Both the position numbers and the translations under genes were made by a program. The notes beneath the pieces are model-generated. The model did no database searches, was not told where the DNA came from, and saw nothing but the letters and a program-made list of their open reading frames with translations. Shown here in pieces: positions 8,773 through 17,208 of a stretch of 38,697 bases of DNA (positions are counted from its first letter, which is position 1; the number at the start of each line of letters is the position of its first letter). Origin of the DNA: Flavobacterium sp. (GTDB lineage: Bacteria > Bacteroidota > Bacteroidia > Flavobacteriales > Flavobacteriaceae); NCBI GenBank assembly GCA_030151565.1, contig JASLDM010000093.1, positions 1 to 38,697 of the forward strand. Reading direction: 5' to 3'.

Positions 8773-9204
8773 TTAGATAGACAATACATTATATCCGTTT
8801 TCTTGTAATTGGAACATGTATTTATGTGCATTTGGAGTTCCTTTAATGTATGGATTAATAGTACTCATTTCTACACCATATACTTTCATTGCAAACTCAC
8901 AAACGATTAATTTTACACCGAATTTTTCAGCAGCTTTATAAGCTTCTTGAAGGTCAGGATCTTTAGCTAGATCTTGAACCATTTGTCCCATGATTACAAT
9001 TTCAAAAGATGCATTAGGGTTAGACTGCATAATTTCAGTTCCTGTCATAATTGAACTTCTTAAGTTCTTTACAGACTGAACAAGGATAGCGAATTTTTTA
9101 CCCTCTACTTTTTGTTCTGTTGCTACACTAGCGTCATTTGCTGCATGGGTAGTTTGTGAAAAACCTAAGAAAGCAACACAGGCAATTAAAAATAATTTTT
9201 TCAT
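8773..9204 (-). CDS. Exported DsrE-like protein
   Basis: 143 residues with a cleavable signal peptide (about 1-21) and a DsrE/DsrF-like domain with alternating strands and helices (KFAILVQSV, SFEIVIMGQMV, FGVKLIVCEFAM). A single Cys remains in the mature part, C102, where DsrE-type proteins hold the persulfide-carrying Cys. This suggests a periplasmic sulfur-binding or sulfur-relay protein. It lies 12 bases downstream of the small protein at 9217-9615 in one operon. The divergent neighbour and the shared upstream site link it to the SQR gene at 24.4 kb. The function is inferred from family and context. Confidence 0.78.
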   Translation of the reverse strand: MKKLFLIACVAFLGFSQTTHAANDASVATEQKVEGKKFAILVQSVKNLRSSIMTGTEIMQSNPNASFEIVIMGQMVQDLAKDPDLQEAYKAAEKFGVKLIVCEFAMKVYGVEMSTINPYIKGTPNAHKYMFQLQENGYNVLSI

Positions 9205-9216
9205 TTTATTCTTTTT

Positions 9217-9615
9217 TTAAACGTTTTTAAATATTCTTTGATATCGAGAAAAGATTTTTCCGTTTATAGGAGGAGGATCAATTCGGTTAATATCTGGGGG
9301 TGAATGGATGTCAATCTTAAAAAAATAAGCATTTGAAACTTCAGATGTTTTTGAGAAAATGGTGTTTAGCATTACTTGTGCTAAGAAATAATTTTCGCAA
9401 GGAATTTCTAAAGGCTTCAAATTACTTTTTTTTGATGCAGATGAGAAAGTTTGCATTGCGTTTTCACTCGAAACTCTATTGTTACATGCGCGTTGATAAC
9501 ATACACTTTGTTTTTTAAGCGTCCCTTCTGTTGTAGAAAGGAGAATTTGCGGAGCAAAATATGCCGCAAAAACGAGTGTTAGTAACCAAGCAATATAAGA
9601 TACTTTTCTTTTCAT
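9217..9615 (-). CDS. Small exported or membrane-anchored hypothetical protein
   Basis: 132 residues, not recognised. It begins MKRKVSY and has one hydrophobic segment at about 8-27, then a polar region with three Cys (in SVCYQRAC and EIPCENY) and a Pro-rich tail (SPPDINRIDPPP). Similar short proteins with a Pro-rich end occur in Bacteroidota near metal or sulfur genes, but I assign no function. It is the first gene of the DsrE-like operon. Only 6 bases separate its -7 box from its ATG, so the mRNA may be leaderless. Confidence 0.65.
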   Translation of the reverse strand: MKRKVSYIAWLLTLVFAAYFAPQILLSTTEGTLKKQSVCYQRACNNRVSSENAMQTFSSASKKSNLKPLEIPCENYFLAQVMLNTIFSKTSEVSNAYFFKIDIHSPPDINRIDPPPINGKIFSRYQRIFKNV

Positions 9616-9621
9616 CTAGGG

Positions 9622-9629
9622 CAAACTTA
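9622..9629 (-). promoter_or_regulatory. -7 promoter element for the DsrE-like operon
   Basis: TAAGTTTG on the minus strand, consensus TAnnTTTG, 6 bases before the ATG at 9615. The centre of the palindromic site at 9652-9665 is 36.5 bp from its last base. Confidence 0.65.
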
Positions 9630-9651
9630 GCCCGAATTAGGGTAAAGGTCA

Positions 9652-9665
9652 GTTACAAATGTTAC
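9652..9665. promoter_or_regulatory. Candidate Crp/Fnr-type operator shared by two divergent promoters
   Basis: GTTACAAATGTTAC, nine of ten half-site bases identical to the perfect palindrome GTAACTTAAGTTAC in front of the SQR gene. Its centre (9658.5) is 36.5 bp from the last base of both the leftward (9622) and rightward (9695) -7 boxes. That is the place expected for a class II activator, near -41.5. Confidence 0.6.
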
Positions 9666-9687
9666 AGAGTAGTTTTTTGGAAAGTTT

Positions 9688-9695
9688 TATTTTTG
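9688..9695 (+). promoter_or_regulatory. -7 promoter element for the DUF2892-like gene
   Basis: TATTTTTG, 13 bases before the ATG at 9709; consensus TAnnTTTG, with the operator centre 36.5 bp upstream of its last base. Confidence 0.6.
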
Positions 9696-9708
9696 TTTAA
9701 AAGAAATT

Positions 9709-9915
9709 ATGATGAAAAAAATAATAGTCTATTTTAAGTCGTGGACAATTATGCGTTATCTACGTTTGGGATTGGGAGTTGCTTTTCTATTTGAAATGTT
9801 TAATTCTCAAATTTGGATTTTAGGAATTGCAGCTGCTTTTTTCTTTCTTCAAGCATTTTTTAATTTTGGATGTACCACAAACCAATGTGCTGTGAGGCAG
9901 TCCAAAAATGATTAA
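9709..9915 (+). CDS. Small DUF2892/YgaP-like membrane protein
   Basis: 68 residues: a short cytoplasmic start, two hydrophobic helices (about 17-32 and 34-51) and a Cys pair in GCTTNQC near the C-terminus. This matches the two-helix unit found alone or fused to rhodanese domains (YgaP, DUF2892). The Cys pair is typical of flavobacterial versions. A role in sulfur or persulfide handling at the membrane is inferred from the family and from its sharing a candidate operator with the DsrE-like operon and the SQR gene. Followed by a strong terminator. Confidence 0.72.
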   Translation: MMKKIIVYFKSWTIMRYLRLGLGVAFLFEMFNSQIWILGIAAAFFFLQAFFNFGCTTNQCAVRQSKND

Positions 9916-9944
9916 GAGTTTTTTTGATTAATTATATGTTAAAG

Positions 9945-9983
9945 AAAAGCGTGTGCTCAACAAGGAGCGCACGCTTTATTTTT
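9945..9983. terminator. Bidirectional terminator between converging genes
   Basis: 11-bp stem with one G-T pair (9947-9957 with 9966-9976), 8-nt loop, T-run on the right and A-run on the left. It serves the small membrane protein gene and the Kef-type antiporter gene. Confidence 0.8.
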
Positions 9984-10002
9984 TAGACCTAAGCCCAGTT
10001 TG

Positions 10003-11859
10003 TTATTCTGGATCATTGACTCTTTCTGATTTTCTGTCTTTTAGATTTTGTTTCAACATTTCGCTTTGTTCCGAAAACTCCAAACGAGATAAGTTTATAT
10101 AATCTTCTAGATTGTGTACGTGTTTAGAAAGTTTACGTAAAGATTCTCTATCACTTTTAATAAACAATTCACTTTGCGTTGTAGCTTCGGTATGACTAAG
10201 ACCTAATTTTTCAAGCATAACGCCCCCTACATATACAGCAGAGAAAAAGGTTTCTCTATAAACCTCCGTGATACCATCTCTTAAGTATTCGTAGGCATTA
10301 TGACGATTTTTAGCACGGACAATTAATTCTGTGTTCGGATAGTTTTTACGTACTAAATCTACCAATTGTTGATTTAATTCTGGAGGATCCATTGCTGCGA
10401 TAATATAATCGGCATCACCAGCATCTACAGATTCCAAAATATTGATTTGAGTAGCATCCCCGTAATAAACATTAAATCCTAATTTTCTTAAATATTCTAC
10501 TCTTACTGGATCATTGTCTAAAACTAAAATAGGAACTCCATTTGCTTGTAATAGACGGCCGATGGTATTTCCAAAATCTCCAAAACCTGCAATAATTATT
10601 TTCTTTTTGGCACTGATGCTTGAATCTGATAAATCATCGTATGGTTGTGGCTTTTCTGTAGATTTTAATCCAAAGTAAGGAGAAATCCATTTTTCATTTA
10701 ATACCAGTAAAATAGGTGTAACGACCATTGATAAGGCTGTGGTTGCTAAAAGTAAATCATACCATTCCTGATCGATGATTCGAATTGTTTTGCTCAGAGC
10801 TAAGATTACAAAGGCAAATTCTCCTACTTGTGATAATAGTATAGCAAAAAGAAAATTTTGATCTCTTGAGAATTTTTTAATTTTACCAATAGTGTAAAGT
10901 ACAGCAGCTTTGATCAGCATAATTCCAGAAACTAAACCGGCAATTTTAAGCGGTTCATTAATAATGATTCCGAAGTTTATGGTTGAGCCAACCGCAATAA
11001 AAAAAATACCTAAAAGCAGAGCTTTAAAGGGTTCTATATCACTTTCTAGTTGATGCTTAAAAGGGTTGTTCGCTAGTACAACTCCTGCGATAAAGGCGCC
11101 TAATGCAGGACTTAAACCAACAGCTTGCATTAATAAAGAAACTCCAATTACAAGCATTAATGCAGATGCTGTGAAAATTTCTCTAACTTGAAGTCTTCCA
11201 ATTGAATTGAATAATGGATTTACAATGTAGTTTCCAACAAAGAAAATTAGAGCAATAGCTCCTAATATTGCCAATGTTTTCATGAAAACAGGAGTACCAT
11301 CTAAAAGTGTTTGTTGTTCTCCGCTAACTTCAATAGTGCTGTTTGCAGCAAGTAATGGGATAATGGCTAGAATAGGGATAACCATAATATCCTGGAAAAG
11401 CAAAACGGCAAAACTTGATTTACCAGCGTTGGTTTTCGTTAATCCACGTTCGGAAATAGTTTGCAATATAATTGCAGTAGAAGACATAGTGGTGATAAAA
11501 CCGATGGTTAATGAAGTAGCGAATGATTGGTTGAGTAGAAAAACTCCAATTAATGTTATGATTACTGTTGTTCCTGCAATTTGTAACCCTCCTAAACCGA
11601 TGATTTCATTTTTCATCTTCCAGAAATCTTTAGGATCCAATTCCAAACCTACTATGAAAAGCATCATAACAACTCCAAATTCTGTAGCGTGCATAATGTC
11701 TGCTCCATCTTTTCCTACAAAACCTAATACAAATGGGCCAATTAATACTCCAGCTAATAGATATCCTAAAACCGAACCCATTCCCAGTTTTTTAGATATT
11801 GGAACGCAGATTACTGCGGAAAATAAAAATATAAATGCTTGTAATAAGAAGTCGCTCAT
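10003..11859 (-). CDS. Kef-type cation:proton antiporter (CPA2) with TrkA-N domain
   Basis: 618 residues. About twelve hydrophobic segments cover residues 1-385 and form the Na+/H+ exchanger (CPA2) domain. A soluble TrkA-N/RCK Rossmann domain follows (IIIAGFGDFGNTIGRLL, then VLDNDPVRVEYLRKLG, about 415-540) with a charged tail. It probably exchanges K+ (or Na+) for H+ across the inner membrane under control of a bound nucleotide. KefB/KefC of enterobacteria have the same layout and are gated by glutathione adducts; no such link can be shown here. Monocistronic, divergent from dinB. Confidence 0.9.
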   Translation of the reverse strand: MSDFLLQAFIFLFSAVICVPISKKLGMGSVLGYLLAGVLIGPFVLGFVGKDGADIMHATEFGVVMMLFIVGLELDPKDFWKMKNEIIGLGGLQIAGTTVIITLIGVFLLNQSFATSLTIGFITTMSSTAIILQTISERGLTKTNAGKSSFAVLLFQDIMVIPILAIIPLLAANSTIEVSGEQQTLLDGTPVFMKTLAILGAIALIFFVGNYIVNPLFNSIGRLQVREIFTASALMLVIGVSLLMQAVGLSPALGAFIAGVVLANNPFKHQLESDIEPFKALLLGIFFIAVGSTINFGIIINEPLKIAGLVSGIMLIKAAVLYTIGKIKKFSRDQNFLFAILLSQVGEFAFVILALSKTIRIIDQEWYDLLLATTALSMVVTPILLVLNEKWISPYFGLKSTEKPQPYDDLSDSSISAKKKIIIAGFGDFGNTIGRLLQANGVPILVLDNDPVRVEYLRKLGFNVYYGDATQINILESVDAGDADYIIAAMDPPELNQQLVDLVRKNYPNTELIVRAKNRHNAYEYLRDGITEVYRETFFSAVYVGGVMLEKLGLSHTEATTQSELFIKSDRESLRKLSKHVHNLEDYINLSRLEFSEQSEMLKQNLKDRKSERVNDPE

Positions 11860-12053
11860 TTGTTTTCTTTTATTGATAATTTACCTCTAAAGAAAGGAAG
11901 AAGAGTGTGTTAAATTTTGTATCAAAATAGGTTTATTCTCTTCTCTTTTTTTAAGGCATAGCTTTCTACAAAGTTAAATATTTGTGTAAACAACAAACGT
12001 AAAAAAGTAAAAAAAACCATTTTTAATTATCAATTAGCATTTTATTAATTACG

Positions 12054-12061
12054 TATTTTTG
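12054..12061 (+). promoter_or_regulatory. -7 promoter element for dinB
   Basis: TATTTTTG, 16 bases before the ATG at 12078. No LexA-like palindrome was noticed next to it. Confidence 0.5.
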
Positions 12062-12077
12062 TATAACACTTAATTAG

Positions 12078-13151
12078 ATGGAGCGCAAGATTATTCATAT
12101 CGATATGGATGCTTTTTATGCATCTGTGGAGCAATTAGATTTCCCAGAGTTACGCGGGAAACCAATTGCTGTTGGAGGAAGTGAACTTCGAGGTGTGGTG
12201 TCTGCTGCGAGTTACGAGGCACGGAAGTTCGGAGTTCGAAGTGCAATTAGCGGTACTTTGGCCAAGAAATATTGCCCAGAATTAATCTTTATGCCTCTTC
12301 GATTTCCTCGTTACAAGGAGGTGTCGAATCAGATTCGAAAAATCTTTTTAGAATATACAGACTTGGTTGAACCGTTGGCTTTAGACGAAGCTTTTTTAGA
12401 TGTTACGGAAAATAAAAAGGGCAATCCGAGTGCTACTTTAATAGCACGTGAAATCAGACAGAAAATCTTTGAGAAAACAGGATTAACTGCGTCGGCAGGA
12501 ATTTCTATAAATAAGTTTTTGGCCAAAATTGCTAGTGATTATAATAAACCAAATGGACAGAAAACGATTAATCCAGATGAAGTGCTCCCGTTTTTAGAGC
12601 AATTAGAGATAAAAAAGTTTTTTGGAATCGGAAAAGTTACTGCAGATAAAATGTACCGTTTGGGGATTTTTACAGGAAAAGACTTAAAGCAAAAGTCAGA
12701 AGAGTTTTTAACAACTCATTTCGGAAAATCGGGGAAACATTATTATCAAACGGTCCGTGGGATTCATTTATCTCCGGTTCGACCAAATAAAAAAATCAAA
12801 TCTGTAGGAACGGAACGGACTTTTGAAGAGAACTTGAGTTCTGAGATTTTTATAGTCGAAAAACTAGAATTTATCACCTCAGATTTAGAAGGCCGATTAA
12901 AAAAGTATAAAGTTTCAGGAAAGACGGTTACTCTAAAAATAAAATATTCCGATTTTAGTCAGCAAACGCGAAGTATCACATTACCTTATTTTATATCCGA
13001 TAAGAGCCTTCTTTTAGATCAAGCAAAAGAATTATTATATCAAGAAAAATTAAAAGATTCTGTACGGTTAATTGGCGTTTCTGTATCAAATCTTAATTCT
13101 GAGCAAAAGAAAAAAGAAGTTGTTGCAGTTCAACTTCGATTTGATTTTTAG
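12078..13151 (+). CDS. dinB: DNA polymerase IV (Y-family translesion polymerase)
   Basis: 357 residues of a Y-family polymerase. The catalytic acids are D9 and D11 (HIDMDAFYASVE) and D103/E104 (ALDEAFLDVT). The steric-gate region and the fingers motif SYEARKFGVRSA (45-56) are present. A helix-hairpin-helix thumb and the little-finger domain follow. The last residues (VQLRFDF) look like a beta-clamp binding tail. Length is normal for Pol IV. It copies past damaged bases in the cytoplasm. Confidence 0.96.
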   Translation: MERKIIHIDMDAFYASVEQLDFPELRGKPIAVGGSELRGVVSAASYEARKFGVRSAISGTLAKKYCPELIFMPLRFPRYKEVSNQIRKIFLEYTDLVEPLALDEAFLDVTENKKGNPSATLIAREIRQKIFEKTGLTASAGISINKFLAKIASDYNKPNGQKTINPDEVLPFLEQLEIKKFFGIGKVTADKMYRLGIFTGKDLKQKSEEFLTTHFGKSGKHYYQTVRGIHLSPVRPNKKIKSVGTERTFEENLSSEIFIVEKLEFITSDLEGRLKKYKVSGKTVTLKIKYSDFSQQTRSITLPYFISDKSLLLDQAKELLYQEKLKDSVRLIGVSVSNLNSEQKKKEVVAVQLRFDF

Positions 13152-13184
13152 TGTTTTTACCTCCTAAGCCTCGTTCGTTTTTTT

Positions 13185-13192
13185 TATGTTTG
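13185..13192 (+). promoter_or_regulatory. -7 promoter element for the LD-carboxypeptidase gene
   Basis: TATGTTTG, 19 bases before the ATG at 13212; consensus TAnnTTTG. Confidence 0.55.
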
Positions 13193-13211
13193 TATTTAAA
13201 TTGATAAAAAA

Positions 13212-14108
13212 ATGATACAACCACCATTTTTAAAAGCAGGTGATACTGTAGCAATAGTTTGTACTGCTCGTAAGTTTAGTCTTGAAGAGGCTCAACCCGC
13301 AATAGAATTACTTCATAGTTGGGGACTTAAAGTTTTATTGGGGAAAACTATAGGCTTGGATAATTATCAATTAGGTGGTTTAGACGCAGAACGAAGTGCG
13401 GATTTTAATGATGCATTGGCTAATCCAGAAGTTAAAGCTATTTGGTGTGCTAGAGGAGGATATGGTTCTGTACGAATTATTGATTCAATCGATTTTGATT
13501 TACTTCGTAAAAACCCAAAATGGGTGATTGGTTTTAGTGATGTAACTGTATTTCATAGCCAAATTCACAAGGAGGAATTCCAAACCTTACACGGAATAAT
13601 GGCTTTTAGCGTTAAGAATGCAACTGAAAAATCCAAAACCAGTTTAAAACAGGCTCTATTTGGAGAAGATCTTCTTTATAAGGTAGAAGCAGTACCTTAT
13701 AATAAAATAGGTAAAGGGACTGGTCCTTTGGTAGGAGGTAATTTATCGATACTTTACAGTTTACTTGGTTCAAAATCCTCTATAGATACTAAGGGTAAGA
13801 TTTTGTTTATAGAAGATTTGGATGAATATCTATATCACATTGATCGAATGTTATATAATTTAAAGCGCAATGGTTATTTTGAAGGGATTCAAGGATTGTT
13901 AGTTGGTGGAATGACGGACATGCATGATAATAATATTCCTTTTGGACAAGATGCTATTCAAATTATTACGGCAATTGCTCAAGAATATAATTTTCCAATA
14001 GTTTTTGATTTCCCCGCTGGTCATGGTGTGGAAAATTGGACCTTAAAGTTTGGTGCGACTTTAGATTTGGATGTACAAAGTGCCGAAACGATTTTAAAAT
14101 GGAGGTAA
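13212..14108 (+). CDS. LD-carboxypeptidase (peptidase family S66)
   Basis: 298 residues, full length for the family. The catalytic triad of S66 enzymes is visible: nucleophile S86 in RGGYGS, E201 in LFIEDLDE and H271 in AGHGVEN. The motif GFSDVT (108-113) also fits. Enzymes of this family remove the terminal D-Ala from muropeptides during cell-wall recycling (LdcA) or cleave related peptides. No export signal is seen, so a cytoplasmic LdcA-like role is likely. The next gene starts 3 bases after the stop, so they form an operon. Confidence 0.9.
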   Translation: MIQPPFLKAGDTVAIVCTARKFSLEEAQPAIELLHSWGLKVLLGKTIGLDNYQLGGLDAERSADFNDALANPEVKAIWCARGGYGSVRIIDSIDFDLLRKNPKWVIGFSDVTVFHSQIHKEEFQTLHGIMAFSVKNATEKSKTSLKQALFGEDLLYKVEAVPYNKIGKGTGPLVGGNLSILYSLLGSKSSIDTKGKILFIEDLDEYLYHIDRMLYNLKRNGYFEGIQGLLVGGMTDMHDNNIPFGQDAIQIITAIAQEYNFPIVFDFPAGHGVENWTLKFGATLDLDVQSAETILKWR

Positions 14109-14111
14109 ACA

Positions 14112-14471
14112 ATGGCTTCACACAATGAACTTGGTAAAGAAGGTGAACAACGCGCTTGTGTTTTTCTAGAGGAGCTAGGCTATACTATTGTAGAAAAAAA
14201 TTGGCGTTATAAAAACGCTGAAATTGATATTATTGCATTGTTTGAGAAAACATTAGTAATTGTAGAGGTAAAAACACGTTCTTCTTTATCCTTTGGTTTA
14301 CCTCAAGATTTTGTTAATAAAAAGAAAATCAAACTTCTTTTGCAGGCAACTAATGCTTACGTTGATAGTTTTAATCGAATGGAGGAAGTGCGTTTTGATA
14401 TTATTGCGGTTCATCAAAATGGTTCAGTTTGGGAAATTGATCATTTAAAAGATGCTTTTTATCATTTTTAA
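14112..14471 (+). CDS. YraN family (UPF0102) nuclease-fold protein
   Basis: 119 residues. The pattern N-W-R-Y-x-N-A-E-I-D-I-I ... V-x-V-E-V-K-T-R (residues 33-56) gives the D-x(n)-E-x-K active site of the restriction-endonuclease fold typical of YraN/UPF0102. Length and motif match the family, often annotated as a putative endonuclease of unclear role. Co-transcribed with the LD-carboxypeptidase gene (3-base gap). Confidence 0.9.
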   Translation: MASHNELGKEGEQRACVFLEELGYTIVEKNWRYKNAEIDIIALFEKTLVIVEVKTRSSLSFGLPQDFVNKKKIKLLLQATNAYVDSFNRMEEVRFDIIAVHQNGSVWEIDHLKDAFYHF

Positions 14472-14586
14472 AAAACAGTCTGTTTTTTTTCTTAGTTTTT
14501 ATTTTTAAACCTTTTTTTATTAAAATTATTTATTCTTCAATAAATAAAAACTATTTCTAATCTATTTTTAATGTATTAAACAAAGT

Positions 14587-14602
14587 ATAACTAAATAGTT
14601 AT
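14587..14602. promoter_or_regulatory. Inverted repeat upstream of the TonB receptor promoter
   Basis: ATAACTA-AA-TAGTTAT, perfect 7-bp arms with a 2-bp spacer, about 90 bp upstream of the receptor's -7 box in an otherwise gene-free 249-bp gap. It may be a regulator site. It does not look like a classical Fur box. Confidence 0.3.
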
Positions 14603-14652
14603 TAGTTGATTAATGCTTGTTATCCTCTTATTTAAAAAAAGTCTTAATAAGC

Positions 14653-14683
14653 TTTGTATATTTTTAAAAGCTAATTATATTTG
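14653..14683 (+). promoter_or_regulatory. Full Bacteroidota promoter for the TonB receptor gene
   Basis: TTTG at 14653-14656, exactly 19 bp, then TATATTTG at 14676-14683. This is the complete -33/-7 consensus and the best-conserved promoter in the window. The leader to the ATG at 14721 is about 30 bases. Confidence 0.8.
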
Positions 14684-14720
14684 CGTCAATTTTAAATCAG
14701 TCTAAATAACAAGTGATTAT

Positions 14721-17132
14721 ATGAAACTTTTACAAACTTTAATAATTACCATCTTTTCTGTGGCAACGGGTTTTGCTCAAACAGGGAATATAAAAGGAAA
14801 AATTGTTGATGAAAACAATAAGGCTGTAGCTTTTGCAACAGTGTATATTGAGGAAACAAACAATGCTGTACAAACCAACGAAAAAGGAGAGTATCAAATT
14901 CAAGGCGTAAAAAACGGAAAGCAAACATTAAAAATTAGTTTGATTGGATATGAGAATATCGTCAAAGTTTTGAATATCTCTAAAAATGAAACAGTTCAGA
15001 ATTTTGTATTGCCGTCTTCAAGCAGTGAATTGGAAACAATCAAGCTTTATGGGAAGAGTAATAAAAATCAAAAAAAGGTTCAAAACTTAACTCGTTTGCC
15101 TTTAAAGTTAAAAGATCAAGTTCAAAGTATTTCTATTGTTTCGGATAAAGTAATTAAGGAGCAAGGAGCTTTAACCATTACTGATGCAGCGCGAAATGTT
15201 GCAGGAGTTACTCAGTTTGCTAGTTATGGAGGTGTAAGAGAAAGTATGTCAATGCGTGGTTATAGAGGAACACCAGTATTGCGTAATGGTGTTGCAATGG
15301 ATTCTGATTTTAGAACAGGTGCAGCAGTTATCGATATGCAAGGTATTGAAAGTATTCAGGTAATTAAAGGATCTGCAGCGATAGGACAAGGAATTGGAAA
15401 TGGATTGGGAAGTGCTGGTGGTGTAATTAATATGGTTACAAAAACGCCAAATTTTCAAAATCAAACAGAAATTGGCTTCAGAACGGGAAGTTGGAATCAA
15501 ATTAGACCAACCTTAGATTTTGAACAAATTCTTGATAAAGGTAAAACGGTTTCTTTTAGATTTAATGGAGCCTATGAAAAAGCAGATGGTTTTAGAAAGA
15601 ATGTTGAGCACGAAAAGTTTTATGTAAACCCTTCATTGGAGTGGCGTTTAGATGATAAAACAAGTTTGACTGTAGAGATGGATTATTTAGGTAGTGATGC
15701 AACACCAGATAATGGGACAGTTAACTTGGCTCCAGATAGCGAAAATGGATTGTATAAAATGCCTCACGATAAATTCTTAGGATTTAAACAAAATAATTAC
15801 AACGTGAAGTCGTTGACATATTCAGCTCGTTTTCAAAGAGAATTAACGGATAAGTTAAGCTTGAGAATTGCATCGGTTACTTCTAATAATGAAACAGAAA
15901 CAATTGGTTTAGGTTTAAGTAAAGTAGGGAAATCTCCAGCAACACTTGAGGAATTAAGATTTAGAGATCGATCGGTTTCTAAAAGTTATAGACAAGATAA
16001 TAACTCTTTGTTTCAAATTGACTTAGTTGGGAAAGATATTCAAACAGGGATTCTTAAACACACCTTTCAAGTTGGATTTGATTTTAGACAAGGTCGCTTA
16101 ACTACAGAAGCTTTTGATACTTATAAAGGAGATGATATCATTGGAAAAGGTCAGTTTATTGACCGAATTGATGTTTTAGGTGATATTTCTAATGATATGC
16201 CAGACAATATTAATTTTAAAGGTAAAGGAGAAGTTGTTGCATTAACGCCAACTATTGGTTTTGTAGCACAAGATTTTGTTGAGTTCTCAGAATATTTAAA
16301 AGTAATGTTGGGAGTTCGTTACAGCAGATTAAATGGAAGTACGACGAATAATGCAACTGTAGATCGTTGGAATCCATTATTCGGATTGATTGTTACACCA
16401 ACGCAAAATATAAACTTGTTCGGATCTTATACAACTACTACAAGTTTGCGTTCTTCAAGCAATCCTTTGTTGGACGGAGGATATGCTGGAGCATCTGATT
16501 CTAAACAATTCGAATTTGGTTTTAAATCAGATTGGTTAAATGAGCGTTTGGGAGTTAATTTCACATATTTTATTGTTGATAATAATAATTTATCTACTTC
16601 TTATTTTGACGAAAAAGGAAATAAAACAGATTTCTATGTACTTGCAGGAGATTTAAAACGTAATGGGTTTGAAATTGAAGCAACAGGTAGAGTTACAGAT
16701 AATTTAGAAGTGATGTTAGGGTATGCAAACTTAAATGCGCGCTATAAAAATAGTCCTGCTTATGTAGAAGGATCTGCGCCTATGAATGCACCAAAACACA
16801 CTGCAAACGGTTGGTTGAACTACAGGTTTTCAGAAGGAGGATTGAAAGGGTTGTCATTAGGGGCTGGATTGTACTTTGTAGGAGAACGTCCAGTAAACGA
16901 ACATGGAATCCATACAGATGGACACGGTTCTAAGCCATTAGAAAAACCGTTTGATATGCCAGATTACACAACAGTAAATGCACAAATTGGTTACGGATAT
17001 AAAGGAGCATCGGTAAAAGTGTTTTTCAATAATATTTTTGACAAAACAGGATATACTTCTTACTATAGAGGAGGTTATATCAATGAAACAGATCCGCGTA
17101 ATTTTGCAGTTCAATTCGCATATAAGTTTTAA
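14721..17132 (+). CDS. TonB-dependent outer-membrane receptor, siderophore type
   Basis: 803 residues. A signal peptide (1-19) is followed by a carboxypeptidase-regulatory-like domain (GNIKGKIVDENNKAVAFATV onward, about 22-105), a plug domain with DAARNVAGVTQFA and SMRGYRG motifs, and a beta-barrel ending in the C-terminal Phe (QFAYKF). The plug and barrel resemble TonB-dependent siderophore receptors of the FhuE/FpvA type, which import ferric chelates using TonB energy. The ligand is not known. A strong promoter lies upstream. A terminator stands between this gene and the PepSY protein gene, a common partner in iron uptake. Confidence 0.9.
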   Translation: MKLLQTLIITIFSVATGFAQTGNIKGKIVDENNKAVAFATVYIEETNNAVQTNEKGEYQIQGVKNGKQTLKISLIGYENIVKVLNISKNETVQNFVLPSSSSELETIKLYGKSNKNQKKVQNLTRLPLKLKDQVQSISIVSDKVIKEQGALTITDAARNVAGVTQFASYGGVRESMSMRGYRGTPVLRNGVAMDSDFRTGAAVIDMQGIESIQVIKGSAAIGQGIGNGLGSAGGVINMVTKTPNFQNQTEIGFRTGSWNQIRPTLDFEQILDKGKTVSFRFNGAYEKADGFRKNVEHEKFYVNPSLEWRLDDKTSLTVEMDYLGSDATPDNGTVNLAPDSENGLYKMPHDKFLGFKQNNYNVKSLTYSARFQRELTDKLSLRIASVTSNNETETIGLGLSKVGKSPATLEELRFRDRSVSKSYRQDNNSLFQIDLVGKDIQTGILKHTFQVGFDFRQGRLTTEAFDTYKGDDIIGKGQFIDRIDVLGDISNDMPDNINFKGKGEVVALTPTIGFVAQDFVEFSEYLKVMLGVRYSRLNGSTTNNATVDRWNPLFGLIVTPTQNINLFGSYTTTTSLRSSSNPLLDGGYAGASDSKQFEFGFKSDWLNERLGVNFTYFIVDNNNLSTSYFDEKGNKTDFYVLAGDLKRNGFEIEATGRVTDNLEVMLGYANLNARYKNSPAYVEGSAPMNAPKHTANGWLNYRFSEGGLKGLSLGAGLYFVGERPVNEHGIHTDGHGSKPLEKPFDMPDYTTVNAQIGYGYKGASVKVFFNNIFDKTGYTSYYRGGYINETDPRNFAVQFAYKF

Positions 17133-17151
17133 TTTGAATTAGTTATTTAAT

Positions 17152-17195
17152 GGCATTACACGGTTTTATTTTTAAAATCGTGTAATGCCTTTTTT
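17152..17195 (+). terminator. Terminator/attenuator between TonB receptor and PepSY genes
   Basis: Perfect 11-bp stem (17152-17162 with 17179-17189), 16-nt AT-rich loop and six T. It ends 13 bases before the ATG of the PepSY gene, which has no other visible promoter, so it may set the ratio of the two products by partial read-through. Confidence 0.8.
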
Positions 17196-17208
17196 AAGAT
17201 ACAATAGC

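Noticed and set aside
11282..11890. 202-codon open frame on the plus strand
   Set aside because: It is fully antisense to the Kef-type antiporter gene, whose motifs and length are clear; its protein has no recognisable features and arises from the codon pattern of the real gene.
14463..14490. Terminator after the YraN gene
   Set aside because: AAAAAACAG/CTGTTTTTT is self-complementary but leaves almost no loop and no GC-rich stem, so I do not call it.
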